The notes under the pieces: model-generated
Seen by the model: the letters and a program-made list of their open reading frames with translations, nothing else
Told to the model about the DNA's origin: nothing
The model's database searches: none
Assembly (NCBI GenBank): GCA_964452355.1
Contig: CAYVKV010000005.1
Coordinates: 15,266 to 79,265 of the forward strand
Direction of reading: 5' to 3'
Source of the DNA: UBA1450 sp964452355
Lineage (GTDB): Bacteria; Patescibacteriota; Microgenomatia; UBA1406; GWC2-37-13
Length of the DNA stretch: 64,000 bases
Part shown: positions 43,434-51,760 of the stretch, in pieces
Layout: every line of letters starts with the position of its first letter
Position numbering within the stretch: position 1 is the first letter of the stretch
Translations under genes and position numbers: made by a program

Positions 43434-44837
43434 ATGACCGTTCAATCTGAAACAGTAGCTCCCCCTCCAATTCCAGATGGTGTTCCGTCTACAGAACCCC
43501 CGGCAGATGAGGTAGTTTTTGGTCCACAAAATAAGCCGCCAACCCAACAAGATTTGAAAAATCAGCCACCTACCCCCAATCAAGATCAGCAGGAAAATGT
43601 AGAAGATGTCGAGGAAACACTCGGCCTTGCCGAAGAAAAAACCACTGATGCCGAGTCCGTACATACGCCCGAAGAAATACAAGAGATGCGTAGAAATGAA
43701 GCACAGCGCATCGTCCACGCAACAATTGCGCGATTTGGATATGAGGCATTAAAATCTAAAAAGCCTATGACTGAAGCGCAAAAGGCTGCATATGGGTACT
43801 ACGTCCTCAGCAATGACATTACGAAAGCGCCGATAGGTACGTTTGCAGATCCTATTCCGATGACTGAAGGAGATCCTGTCTACGTAGACTGGTCAAGTGG
43901 AGCATTTGTTGCATCGGGCGCAGATGGACAAGCTATCGAATCTATTGTCGGGAAAAAAAACATAAATGGTGAAATATATGTTCAATGTAAGATCGCTGGA
44001 GAAGTCGAGAATGTCAAACTGTCAGAACTACTCAATGCACAAATTCGTTCCGAAGAATCATACCTGCTTGAAGCATTTCCGGCAAATACTGACCAAAGAG
44101 CTGTTGTTGAAGCATACATCGCAAACTTGAAACAACCGGATCAAGATATTCAAATTTCAGAAATGTCAATTCGTGAAGCCGGAATACGTACCGCACTTTT
44201 TGAGGCAGAAGGACTAAGGTCAATTGTCAAGTCAAGTACCAAAGAAGGTTCTGATCTTCAAGTAAATCTGATGACTATGCTTGCTGACCAGATCATTGCA
44301 GATCCCGAAACGGCAGGGATTATTTTGCATACACTCAACTTTGCTCCTGAAAGAATCAGTAGCCTTAGTTTAGATATCAAAACGAATACCGATCGAATTG
44401 AAATGATAAGAGGTAAAATTGCAGGCATTACTGATGATTCCGAAGGGGCACAAGCGGTAAGACGACAATTTGAAGTTGAAATTGCTCAACTTCAAAGCGA
44501 CCTTGGAGAACTAACTCAACAAAAATCTGACTTACTTGCACTTCAAAAAGCAATGAAAGAACAAGGTGTCGATGGTCAGACTCAAATGATACAACTTGTA
44601 GCTAAGCTGTATGAAGGAAATATGAGTGCCGATCAAGCCCAACGAGTAAATCTTGCCCTTCAAAAAGGAAACACAGATGAAATGATCAAAAATTTGCTGG
44701 ATGATCTGCCAGATGATCATCCAGAAAAAAGTAAATTTCTGAAAATGGCAGAACAGGCTGCGCGCGTAGGTATTCCTGCTATCGGAATCATTCTTGCCCT
44801 TCTCATCTTGCAAGGAGCAGGTGGAGCTAAGGGCTAA
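43434..44837 (+). CDS. Tail-anchored coiled-coil protein of the cluster
   Basis: A 467-residue protein. A Pro/Glu-rich disordered N-terminus (about 1-75) is followed by a helical domain (about 78-160) and a small domain with Asp-Pro-Val-Tyr-Val-Asp-Trp-Ser-Ser-Gly (about 140-200). A long coiled coil lies near 300-390, and a single hydrophobic helix at about 443-461 leaves only a few residues after it. This is a C-terminal membrane anchor with the bulk in the cytoplasm. It is the first gene of the plus-strand arm. No family is recognised. It could tether the large soluble cluster proteins to the membrane. Confidence 0.55.
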   Translation: MTVQSETVAPPPIPDGVPSTEPPADEVVFGPQNKPPTQQDLKNQPPTPNQDQQENVEDVEETLGLAEEKTTDAESVHTPEEIQEMRRNEAQRIVHATIARFGYEALKSKKPMTEAQKAAYGYYVLSNDITKAPIGTFADPIPMTEGDPVYVDWSSGAFVASGADGQAIESIVGKKNINGEIYVQCKIAGEVENVKLSELLNAQIRSEESYLLEAFPANTDQRAVVEAYIANLKQPDQDIQISEMSIREAGIRTALFEAEGLRSIVKSSTKEGSDLQVNLMTMLADQIIADPETAGIILHTLNFAPERISSLSLDIKTNTDRIEMIRGKIAGITDDSEGAQAVRRQFEVEIAQLQSDLGELTQQKSDLLALQKAMKEQGVDGQTQMIQLVAKLYEGNMSADQAQRVNLALQKGNTDEMIKNLLDDLPDDHPEKSKFLKMAEQAARVGIPAIGIILALLILQGAGGAKG

Positions 44838-44855
44838 TTTTAATTCTTACAAACT

Positions 44856-45773
44856 ATGGGAGAACAATTATCATCAGATGGAATTGATTCACAAGCAAAG
44901 CTTGCTCCTGTCCTCGATAGACTTATATTAGCCTCATCTGAGGGACTTACTCCTCCTGAAACGGGAAAGATCGACGCGCTTCACCGCAAGGCAGTGGTCG
45001 CATATGCTGAAGGGCTGACAGAAGCGGAAGAATCTGAAGCACCATTTGACCTTGCGCAAGCTGCCGCACTCCCCGATCTCCGCATACTTTGGGAGGCCCA
45101 ACATGCAAGTCTTTCTGATTGGATGAGGGAAAATAAAGCCGCTTTAGCAGAACTACCGAAGTTGGCACAGGGGTTTGATCAAGCGCATGGCCCTCAACTC
45201 AAAAAAATGAATGCATATAGCTTTGCGCAACTTGCAGAAGTCGGCATCTTTGAACCAGACAATGGTTTTTTATTTGGATCAGTGGGAGACGAAGACGAAA
45301 CCCCTATGATTCAGGTGGGAAATGCTCATAATTTTCTTATCCCCACTCTTGCACAGGTACTCGCACTCACTTCAGAAGAATCAGGACAATACGAAGTACT
45401 TCGAACACAAGCACAAAGTATGGTTGATGCACTTGGCGCCGTCACTTCAGGAAGATTTATCACCAACCCACACAACCTTGAGTCACGTATCGCAGTCATG
45501 CAGGTTGCATATGGAGACGAAGTGCGAGTATTTGACTCCGCAAATCCAAAAAACAACCCACAGATCCTCACACCTGCAGGCGTACCTAAGCCGACCCTAG
45601 ACCAAATGGCTACGGATATTTATGGGCTGAAACCACAAAACCCTCTTGGAAGAACTGGGATTTTTGTCCCAAATGCAGGAGGTATTGGGTTTTTACCGCG
45701 TCAAGATGGAGGCGGAAAATACTTCGCTCATAAAATCGACCACCCTCCACTCAAAGCAGCCTATCCGTTTTGA
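44856..45773 (+). CDS. Unrecognised cytoplasmic protein of the cluster
   Basis: A 305-residue soluble protein, Ala/Glu/Leu-rich and helical in the first 130 residues (with Leu-Ser-Asp-Trp-Met-Arg-Glu-Asn). A mixed region around 140-260 is followed by a Gly-rich C-terminus ending in Gly-Gly-Gly-Lys-Tyr-Phe-Ala-His-Lys. No known motif is seen. It begins 18 bases after the tail-anchored gene and is likely its operon partner. Its 3' end overlaps the convergent GalT-like gene by 13 bases. Confidence 0.5.
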   Translation: MGEQLSSDGIDSQAKLAPVLDRLILASSEGLTPPETGKIDALHRKAVVAYAEGLTEAEESEAPFDLAQAAALPDLRILWEAQHASLSDWMRENKAALAELPKLAQGFDQAHGPQLKKMNAYSFAQLAEVGIFEPDNGFLFGSVGDEDETPMIQVGNAHNFLIPTLAQVLALTSEESGQYEVLRTQAQSMVDALGAVTSGRFITNPHNLESRIAVMQVAYGDEVRVFDSANPKNNPQILTPAGVPKPTLDQMATDIYGLKPQNPLGRTGIFVPNAGGIGFLPRQDGGGKYFAHKIDHPPLKAAYPF

Positions 45774-46723
45774 CTCTCTCTTCCCAACTCCTCAAGTTTA
45801 TCTTTTAACAGATCAATCTCGTCCTGTTTTTCTTCAATGATTTCTTCAGCTTGTTCCACAGAATGTATACTTTTTACGGCTTCATCTTTATCTGAAGTCC
45901 TCAGATCCGCTGCAGCTTCCACGGGATCTGTCACATTTACTGACAGACCGGTACCAAGCTCAAATCCTGCTCTATATACGAATCTTGGAATGATTCTCAT
46001 ATACCATTTCTTTTTTGGATAAATGTAAAAATTGTAGCTAAATCCCCGTCCCGTTTTACTTTTGGTCTCATGAAGAACTTCAAGGCGGGACATGAGCTTT
46101 ACATATATATCAACAAAGTCAACAATTTCCTCATCGGTGATATCTCCAAAGTACGTATCCTCAACTTTGGGCGCAATCCACACTTCATACGGCCACTGGG
46201 AAAAATCGGGGCAGTACATATTAAAAAAGGTATTTTCCTCAACAATATTGTCGAGGGGTTCTTGTTCAAGGGTTGAAAGGTTGATTTGATCGGGAAGAAG
46301 CACAAGTTGAGAATGAGGATGTTCTATCGATGTTCCTGCATGTTCTCCCTGATTGCAGAAAATGATCACCTGCCCTTTGTTCTTATACTCATTAAAACGC
46401 TGTCGATATGTTTGAAATACTTTGACAATATGATCTTTGGGAAGATGATGCAGATCGTCTTCTTTCGGAGAGTGGACGATCACTTCATGAAAATCGGTGA
46501 TCGGATATTTGTTCGGGATTACGCGTACTTCCCACCCCGGCTCATCCGCCACTCCCTTCCCCACTCTGTAGACCTCACGGGGGGTCATTTTCTCGTTTCC
46601 CTCACAAAACGGGCATGTTTCATCCGTATCGTTTTGATCATTGATTTCATCGGGGCGATTTTTGCGACCATCCGCGATGATCACCCAGCGACTGCTCGAA
46701 ACATCGGGAACATATTTTGACAT
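45761..46723 (-). CDS. Galactose-1-phosphate uridylyltransferase-like enzyme
   Basis: A 320-residue HIT-superfamily nucleotidyltransferase, which swaps a nucleoside monophosphate between sugar phosphates. Cys-Pro-Phe-Cys near residue 37 is the zinc-binding pair. The active-site motif His135-Pro-His137-Ser-Gln139 has His137 as the expected nucleophile. Trp-Val-Ile-Ile-Ala and Arg-Pro-Asp near the N-terminus also fit GalT. The last ~45 residues form an acidic coiled coil not usual in GalT. It could supply UDP-sugars to the nearby glycosyltransferases. The exact sugar specificity is not resolved, so galT is only the family name. A weak TATGCT box lies 6 bases before the ATG. Confidence 0.8.
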   Translation of the reverse strand: MSKYVPDVSSSRWVIIADGRKNRPDEINDQNDTDETCPFCEGNEKMTPREVYRVGKGVADEPGWEVRVIPNKYPITDFHEVIVHSPKEDDLHHLPKDHIVKVFQTYRQRFNEYKNKGQVIIFCNQGEHAGTSIEHPHSQLVLLPDQINLSTLEQEPLDNIVEENTFFNMYCPDFSQWPYEVWIAPKVEDTYFGDITDEEIVDFVDIYVKLMSRLEVLHETKSKTGRGFSYNFYIYPKKKWYMRIIPRFVYRAGFELGTGLSVNVTDPVEAAADLRTSDKDEAVKSIHSVEQAEEIIEEKQDEIDLLKDKLEELGRESQNG

Positions 46724-46773
46724 ACTATTAGCATAACAAATAATACTTCTCCGTTAAATGTATTTGTCATTGA

Positions 46774-46779
46774 TATAAT
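46774..46779 (+). promoter_or_regulatory. -10 box TATAAT overlapping an upstream ATG
   Basis: TATAAT ends 7 bases before the ATG at 46787. It overlaps the in-frame ATG at 46778, so the later codon is the likely start. Confidence 0.6.
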
Positions 46780-46786
46780 GGAATCT

Positions 46787-47344
46787 ATGAACTTACTTCT
46801 CGTCGGTCTCGGAAATCCCGGTTCCAAATATCAACTTAATCGTCACAATGCAGGATTTATGTTTTTGGATTGGCTTCAAAAAGAAAAAAATGATATGTCC
46901 CCTGAATGGAAATTCGACAAGTACTCTCATTCCGAAATTTCGAAAGTAACCTTACATACTCATACCTCAAAACTAATAACGGTCCTTTCAAAGCCTCAAA
47001 CCTTCATGAACCGGTCGGGAAGGACCGCACAAAGACTTATCTCTGCAAGCAATCTCGAGTTGCCAACGCTCGTCGTTATTCACGATGACCTTGATATCCG
47101 ACTTGGAAGTTTCAAAATCCAAAAAGGTGTTGGTCCAAAAGTACACCATGGGCTCGAGTCTATTGAATCATCCCTCAAGACCAAAGACTTTTGGAGAATT
47201 CGGATTGGGATCGACAATCGTGATTCAGACTATGAAGGCTCAGGGGAAGGATATGTACTTTCAAATTTTGAGAAGGATGAAGAGAAAATACTTCACTTAC
47301 TATTTCCTTATATTCTTCAGCGCCTACTACAAACTATTTCATAA
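46787..47344 (+). CDS. pth: Peptidyl-tRNA hydrolase
   Basis: A 185-residue enzyme that frees tRNA from dropped-off peptidyl-tRNA. The N-terminus Leu-Leu-Val-Gly-Leu-Gly-Asn10-Pro-Gly is canonical, followed by catalytic His20 in Asn-Arg-His-Asn-Ala-Gly-Phe. Lys-Pro-Gln-Thr-Phe-Met-Asn lies near 69-75, and His-Asp-Asp-Leu-Asp (99-103) holds the catalytic Asp100. Normal family length is about 190. Starting at 46787 puts the catalytic residues at the standard numbers and agrees with the promoter position. A substitution to Val-Gly-Pro-Lys-Val-His-His-Gly replaces the usual Gly-Gly-x-x-Gly-His-Asn-Gly loop. Confidence 0.93.
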   Translation: MNLLLVGLGNPGSKYQLNRHNAGFMFLDWLQKEKNDMSPEWKFDKYSHSEISKVTLHTHTSKLITVLSKPQTFMNRSGRTAQRLISASNLELPTLVVIHDDLDIRLGSFKIQKGVGPKVHHGLESIESSLKTKDFWRIRIGIDNRDSDYEGSGEGYVLSNFEKDEEKILHLLFPYILQRLLQTIS

Positions 47345-47362
47345 TATTTTTGGAGAATCGGT

Positions 47363-47368
47363 TATAAT
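47363..47368 (+). promoter_or_regulatory. -10 box TATAAT for the first GT4 gene
   Basis: TATAAT lies 18 bases before the ATG at 47387, giving a short leader. No Shine-Dalgarno site is seen. Confidence 0.5.
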
Positions 47369-47386
47369 ATACTTTCCGATACACTC

Positions 47387-48676
47387 ATGGGAAACCAAAA
47401 AGTAATTCAAAAAAGTAAAGCTCGCATTGGAATGATTCACTACACGCTCCCCCCTGCTATTTCTGGCGTTGAAATGGTTATGCGTGAACACGCACGACTC
47501 CTTGATAACCGTGGATACAAAGTATTTTTACTCGGGGCAAAGGGAAAGAAAATTAGAAAAACTATTGATATCCAAATTGCACGCAGCTTTGATCCGAAAT
47601 CTCAAAGAGTAAATCTTGTTCAAGAAGGACTCAAAAAGTGTATTATTCCAGAAGATTTTGAGATTTTGAAAAAAAACTACAAAAATATTCTTCAAAAGTG
47701 GATTCAAAAACATCAACTAAAATGTGTAATTGTCCACAATATTCTTTCTAGACATTACAACCTCGCATTAACTGCGGCAATTGTTGAGTATGCAAATGAA
47801 AACCATACAGATATTAAATGGATCACGTGGGTGCATGATGCTTCATTTATAGACACTTATTACACGAACCTCAATAATAAACTTAAAAAACAATATCCGT
47901 GGAGTCTTATTGCAGAACATCAAAAAACGTTCCAATATGTATGCGTGAGTAATACAAGAAAAAAAGAAATGATACAGATGTTTGGAGAAAATAAAAGAAT
48001 GAAGGTCATTCATAACGGTTTGGATATCAATAAAATGCTCCCATTGCCTCTTCAAACAAGGGAATTATTTCGGAAAGTGACTGCTCGCTCGCCTGATTAT
48101 GTTGGAATTATTCCGGTCCGAATCGTAGAACGTAAAAATATTGAGTATGCAATTGAGTTTGCAAAAATTGCTGAAAGAGATTTTTCTACTCGATTTGTAT
48201 TTATCATTACTGGAGCTGTTCATCAACAAAATAGATTTGCTTCATCATATTTGATGCGACTCAAAGAAATTATTGCCAAAGAAAATCTTCATATGAATTT
48301 CATATTCCTTAGCGAATTTGTCCTTGAGAGTGGGCAGAACTTCAATATTGACAAAGTTAACATGAGAGACTTATATTTGATTAGTGATTTTCTATTTTTA
48401 CCTTCTTTGGGTGAGGGGTTTGGACTTCCAATTATCGAGGCAGGATTCATGAGAATTCCAATTTTTTGTTCTAATTTGAAGGTGTTCAAAGAGGTGGGAA
48501 ATGGATTTATCTATAGCTTGGATTTAAAAAATCCAATTGTTAACTCAGTTGAATATGTTCTTCATCAATTAAAACGACGAAAATCAACCTTGTTCCGCAA
48601 AAAAATAATGAAAGATTTTGATTTTGAAACTATCATGGATACCCAGATTATTCCCTTACTTAGTGATACTGTGTAG
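47387..48676 (+). CDS. Family 4 glycosyltransferase (GT-B fold)
   Basis: A 429-residue GT-B enzyme. The N-terminal domain opens with Arg-Ile-Gly-Met-Ile-His-Tyr-Thr-Leu-Pro-Pro and Gly-Val-Glu-Met-Val, the acceptor-side loop of GT4 proteins. The C-terminal donor domain has Val-Ile-His-Asn-Gly-Leu-Asp near 206-212, Ile-Pro-Val-Arg-Ile-Val-Glu-Arg-Lys-Asn near 240, and the Glu-Gly-Phe-Gly-Leu-Pro-Ile-Ile-Glu-Ala motif near 343-352 (Glu-x7-Glu). It should transfer a sugar with retention of configuration. It is the first of three GT4 genes in a row, each with its own -10 box. Confidence 0.88.
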   Translation: MGNQKVIQKSKARIGMIHYTLPPAISGVEMVMREHARLLDNRGYKVFLLGAKGKKIRKTIDIQIARSFDPKSQRVNLVQEGLKKCIIPEDFEILKKNYKNILQKWIQKHQLKCVIVHNILSRHYNLALTAAIVEYANENHTDIKWITWVHDASFIDTYYTNLNNKLKKQYPWSLIAEHQKTFQYVCVSNTRKKEMIQMFGENKRMKVIHNGLDINKMLPLPLQTRELFRKVTARSPDYVGIIPVRIVERKNIEYAIEFAKIAERDFSTRFVFIITGAVHQQNRFASSYLMRLKEIIAKENLHMNFIFLSEFVLESGQNFNIDKVNMRDLYLISDFLFLPSLGEGFGLPIIEAGFMRIPIFCSNLKVFKEVGNGFIYSLDLKNPIVNSVEYVLHQLKRRKSTLFRKKIMKDFDFETIMDTQIIPLLSDTV

Positions 48677-48764
48677 CCACTGCTAATCAATATATTCTAT
48701 CCTGAACTTTGCATACTTTCTTGCCGTTTCTACAGGGCATATACCTTGCTGTATCGATCTATGG

Positions 48765-48770
48765 TATAAT
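48765..48770 (+). promoter_or_regulatory. -10 box TATAAT, leaderless start
   Basis: TATAAT ends 6 bases before the ATG at 48777. Confidence 0.6.
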
Positions 48771-48776
48771 ACTGTT

Positions 48777-49958
48777 ATGCCAAAAAAGAAACTAAGAATC
48801 ATGTATCTTTCATGGTTTCCATTTTATGGTTCAGGTTCAGGAACCTACGCACGATATCTCGCCATTGAAGTAAACAAGACGCAAGAAGTCGCCATCTTGA
48901 GTCCTGATACACGCCAGATCGATGGAGTTAAACTTTACCCCCTCAAGACTCCCTTTAGAATTGCGTTTACTGGTCATCCTGAATGGCCAAACTGCAAACT
49001 TTTTACCGATATTTCCCATCGAGATATTTTACGATTTCATAAAAGCACCCTTGATTCAGTCGTTGATGCAGTAGAAGATTTCGTACCAGACATTATCCAT
49101 GTACATCATTCATTTCCGCTTTCATGGGCTGCGCGCTTTATCAAATCCACTTACCAAATTCCCTATGTAATCACGGTCCATGGATCTGAACTTCCCACTG
49201 CGCAAAAAGATAAAAGATATATTGCACTTACGACGGATGCTCTCCGAAAAGCAAAAAAAATTATTCCCAATTCAGCATACACAAAAGATTGGGCAATAGA
49301 CGTTTTCGGGGATGAATTTAGAAAAAATATGCGCGTCATACCTGGTGGAGTAGATATTAAACAATTTCATAGAGTAAGCACTGAGACTATTAGGAAAGAG
49401 TTGAATTTATCCGGTAAAAAAGTAGTGTTATTTGCTGGAAAACTCACAAAGTATAAAGGGGTAGAATACCTCATAAAAGCTGCTAAAAAAATCCATGGCG
49501 AAGTGGTCATTTCTGGAGATGGTCCAGAAAAGAAAAATTTACTAAAAATTATCTCGGATGATAATATTAAAAATGTTCATTTCGTTGGACATGTAGATAC
49601 AACTGAACGATTGGTCAAGCTCTACAGTATGGCAGATGTTTTTGTTGCACCTTCTGTTTGGGATGAGCCTTTGGGATTGGTGGTACTTGAAGCTATGGCA
49701 ACAGAAACGCCGGTGGTTGTCACACGAAAAGGAGGCATTCCACTTGCTGTAAAAGATGGAAAAAATGGATTCTTTATCCGTTCACGAAACTCCACAGATA
49801 TTGCAGAAAAGGTGAATAAATTGCTCGATAATGATTCATTGAGAATGAAAATGGGCCAGACCGCAAAAAAAATTGCTGTAGAGAAATTTGCTTGGCCTTT
49901 AATTGCTGCAAAATTCAATCATATATACGAAAAATATTCTCTCCCACGTACTATATAA
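48777..49958 (+). CDS. Family 4 glycosyltransferase (GT-B fold)
   Basis: A 393-residue GT4 enzyme. The acceptor domain has Gly-Ser-Gly-Thr-Tyr near residue 20 and Ile-Ile-His-Val-His-His-Ser-Phe-Pro near 105. The donor domain has Val-Ile-Pro-Gly-Gly-Val-Asp near 190, Phe-Ala-Gly-Lys-Leu-Thr-Lys-Tyr-Lys-Gly near 220-229, and Asp-Glu-Pro-Leu-Gly-Leu-Val-Val-Leu-Glu-Ala near 297-307, where Asp-Glu-Pro replaces the usual Glu-Gly. It closely resembles the next GT4 gene in overall plan. The frame after its stop continues coding-like for another 29 codons. Confidence 0.88.
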   Translation: MPKKKLRIMYLSWFPFYGSGSGTYARYLAIEVNKTQEVAILSPDTRQIDGVKLYPLKTPFRIAFTGHPEWPNCKLFTDISHRDILRFHKSTLDSVVDAVEDFVPDIIHVHHSFPLSWAARFIKSTYQIPYVITVHGSELPTAQKDKRYIALTTDALRKAKKIIPNSAYTKDWAIDVFGDEFRKNMRVIPGGVDIKQFHRVSTETIRKELNLSGKKVVLFAGKLTKYKGVEYLIKAAKKIHGEVVISGDGPEKKNLLKIISDDNIKNVHFVGHVDTTERLVKLYSMADVFVAPSVWDEPLGLVVLEAMATETPVVVTRKGGIPLAVKDGKNGFFIRSRNSTDIAEKVNKLLDNDSLRMKMGQTAKKIAVEKFAWPLIAAKFNHIYEKYSLPRTI

Positions 49959-50048
49959 AAAGTAAAAGAAGAAGGAGGTAATTTATCCCTTGATGCTCTC
50001 AATACATGGTTAACTGAAAATACGTATGGTTTATTGGACACAGCATAA
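49959..50048 (+). pseudogene. Coding-like in-frame extension after the GT4 stop
   Basis: Directly after the TAA at 49956-49958 the same frame continues with coding-like codons (Lys-Val-Lys-Glu-Glu-Gly-Gly ... Leu-Leu-Asp-Thr-Ala) to a TAA at 50046-50048. There is no start codon, so it is not a gene by itself. It may be a remnant of a longer C-terminus, or chance. Confidence 0.25.
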
Positions 50049-50086
50049 GAGACGGCTTCAGTGGATTTTCTATCTCAAATATATGC

Positions 50087-50092
50087 TAAAAT
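50087..50092 (+). promoter_or_regulatory. Extended -10 box TGCTAAAAT, leaderless start
   Basis: TAAAAT preceded by TGC (extended -10) ends 5 bases before the ATG at 50098. Confidence 0.55.
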
Positions 50093-50097
50093 GAAGT

Positions 50098-51186
50098 ATG
50101 AAAATTGCTTATGTTTGCGCATCACACAAGCCTATAAATCAAGTTTCTGTTGGGGGGATTGAAACTTTCACAATATATTTACTTAATGCCCTTAAAGAGT
50201 TGGGTCATGGTGTGACATTATTTTCTGCAAAAGAGACTGATTCATCGCTCTTTCCTGGTATCAACATTGAAACAACTTTTGAGATAAAAGCTCTTGACGA
50301 AAACGCAAGTACAGAACTTGAGTCTAAATCATTCACATTAAATTACACCGCACTCCAATGTGCTAGTCTTGCGAAAGTGATGAGCTCCAATCAACAATAC
50401 GATATCATCCATTTTAGCTCAGCTCAATGGTATATACCATTATTTATGAATATAAGTCATGCACCAATTTTATCTACCATTCATGTCAATAACCTTTATC
50501 CAAAAATTCAAGAATACCTTCTTGAAACCTTTCCTTCTACGCATTTAGCATCGGTATCACATTTTTCAGGCAAGTCGTTTGACAAATACTCACGTCATCA
50601 CGTTGTTCATAATGGAATTGATATTAATAAATTCCGTTTCAATTCAATGCCTCAAGACTACGTCGGATGGCTCGGCAGAATCTCCCCAGTAAAAGGTCTC
50701 AAAGAAGCTCTTCAAGCTAGTCAGAAAGCCCATGTTCCGCTTCGTGCGAGCGGATCAATAGATTTCCAAGATTATTATAATAAAGAGGTAGTCCCCCTTT
50801 TAGATAAAGATAGAGTTCTAACTGGTCCTTTAAATACTGATGAAAAAAATGATTTTTTATCACACGCGAAAGCGATCTTGATGCCTGTTCAATGGGATGA
50901 GCCGTTTGGTCTTGTTGCTATTGAAGCTATGGCTTGTGGAACACCCGTAATAGCATTTAGACGTGGCGGACTTCAAGAAATTATTAAAGATGGCGTAAAT
51001 GGGTTTCTTGTAGATACAGTCGATGAAATGGCCGAGAAGATTCATCAGGTAGATTCACTTGATCGAAATAACATTAGAAAATATATTGAGTCAAATTTTT
51101 CAGCAAAGAGTATGGCTCAAAATTATGTGTCTTATTATAATAAAGCGATAGCGTTTTATAAAGAACACCAACTCACAAAAGTATGA
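50098..51186 (+). CDS. Family 4 glycosyltransferase (GT-B fold)
   Basis: A 362-residue GT4 enzyme. It starts Lys-Ile-Ala-Tyr-Val-Cys-Ala-Ser, with Val-Gly-Gly-Ile-Glu-Thr near residues 19-24. The donor half shows Val-Val-His-Asn-Gly-Ile-Asp near 169-175, Gly-Trp-Leu-Gly-Arg-Ile-Ser-Pro-Val-Lys-Gly near 190-200, and Trp-Asp-Glu-Pro-Phe-Gly-Leu-Val-Ala-Ile-Glu-Ala near 264-275. Its TGA stop overlaps the ATG of the next small gene by 4 bases (ATGA), so the two are translationally coupled. The acceptor is unknown, probably an envelope glycolipid. Confidence 0.88.
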   Translation: MKIAYVCASHKPINQVSVGGIETFTIYLLNALKELGHGVTLFSAKETDSSLFPGINIETTFEIKALDENASTELESKSFTLNYTALQCASLAKVMSSNQQYDIIHFSSAQWYIPLFMNISHAPILSTIHVNNLYPKIQEYLLETFPSTHLASVSHFSGKSFDKYSRHHVVHNGIDINKFRFNSMPQDYVGWLGRISPVKGLKEALQASQKAHVPLRASGSIDFQDYYNKEVVPLLDKDRVLTGPLNTDEKNDFLSHAKAILMPVQWDEPFGLVAIEAMACGTPVIAFRRGGLQEIIKDGVNGFLVDTVDEMAEKIHQVDSLDRNNIRKYIESNFSAKSMAQNYVSYYNKAIAFYKEHQLTKV

Positions 51187-51476
51187 AATCAATCTCCGAC
51201 GTTCTCAACACCTTTGATCCTCTTGAAGACAAATATATCTCTAGAGAATACCAATCATATGGCGTATATTTAGCTGATAAACTCGAAGATACGAAGCGCA
51301 AAGGACTTTACATCAAAATGTCACGAGATCTTCCCCGCGTTGTTCTGACACAGGCACTACGCTTTGTAGTCGATTCTAAAGCCAGAAGCAAGGGCGCTCT
51401 TTTCATGTGGAAGCTCAAAGAGATGGGAGTTTTTGAGAGGTATGGGTTTAAAATGAGATCAAAGAAAAAAACTTAA
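51183..51476 (+). CDS. Small basic protein coupled to a GT4 gene
   Basis: A 97-residue, Lys/Arg-rich helical protein with no membrane segment. It contains Leu-Pro-Arg-Val-Val-Leu-Thr-Gln-Ala-Leu in the middle and a very basic C-terminus (Arg-Ser-Lys-Lys-Lys). Its ATG overlaps the stop of the preceding glycosyltransferase, which is strong evidence that it is real and co-expressed. The basic surface could bind nucleic acid or acidic lipids. No family is recognised. Confidence 0.65.
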   Translation: MKSISDVLNTFDPLEDKYISREYQSYGVYLADKLEDTKRKGLYIKMSRDLPRVVLTQALRFVVDSKARSKGALFMWKLKEMGVFERYGFKMRSKKKT

Positions 51477-51541
51477 AAATATCTAATTGTCTGCTTTAAA
51501 GAATCCACAAAACTCACGTTTGTATTTTATTCCGCATAAAT

Positions 51542-51547
51542 TATAAT
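51542..51547 (+). promoter_or_regulatory. -10 box TATAAT, leaderless start
   Basis: TATAAT ends 6 bases before the ATG at 51554 and is the main reason to accept the 68-residue gene that follows. Confidence 0.6.
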
Positions 51548-51553
51548 AGTGAT

Positions 51554-51760
51554 ATGGAAAACCAACCGTTGTATTTTTCATCACTTCTTCGCGAAAAACA
51601 ATATCACAACGATGGACCATGGGATGATTTTGCAAAGGAGCATACTCATCACGATGGTATTCTTCTCGGAATTCCAGATATCATGTTACTCACTGCATTG
51701 CATTATGCCGCAAATTATTATAGATTCTTCGATTGGCGAGGTGGCTCACGAGGTGATTAA
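51554..51760 (+). CDS. Small unrecognised protein
   Basis: A 68-residue protein rich in His, Asp and aromatic residues (His-Thr-His-His-Asp-Gly, Tyr-Tyr-Arg-Phe-Phe-Asp-Trp). No membrane helix is clear, although Ile-Met-Leu-Leu-Thr-Ala-Leu is hydrophobic. Support comes from the perfectly placed TATAAT box and from the exact 4-base stop overlap with the convergent GH18-like gene, an arrangement repeated elsewhere in this window. A second frame opening 5 bases earlier (51549) is rejected because it has no comparable start signal. Confidence 0.55.
   Translation: MENQPLYFSSLLREKQYHNDGPWDDFAKEHTHHDGILLGIPDIMLLTALHYAANYYRFFDWRGGSRGD

Noticed and set aside
30038..45773. Prophage or integrated element covering the unknown cluster
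   Set aside because: No integrase, terminase, capsid or tail protein was recognised and no flanking direct repeats were seen. Composition looks like the neighbours by eye.
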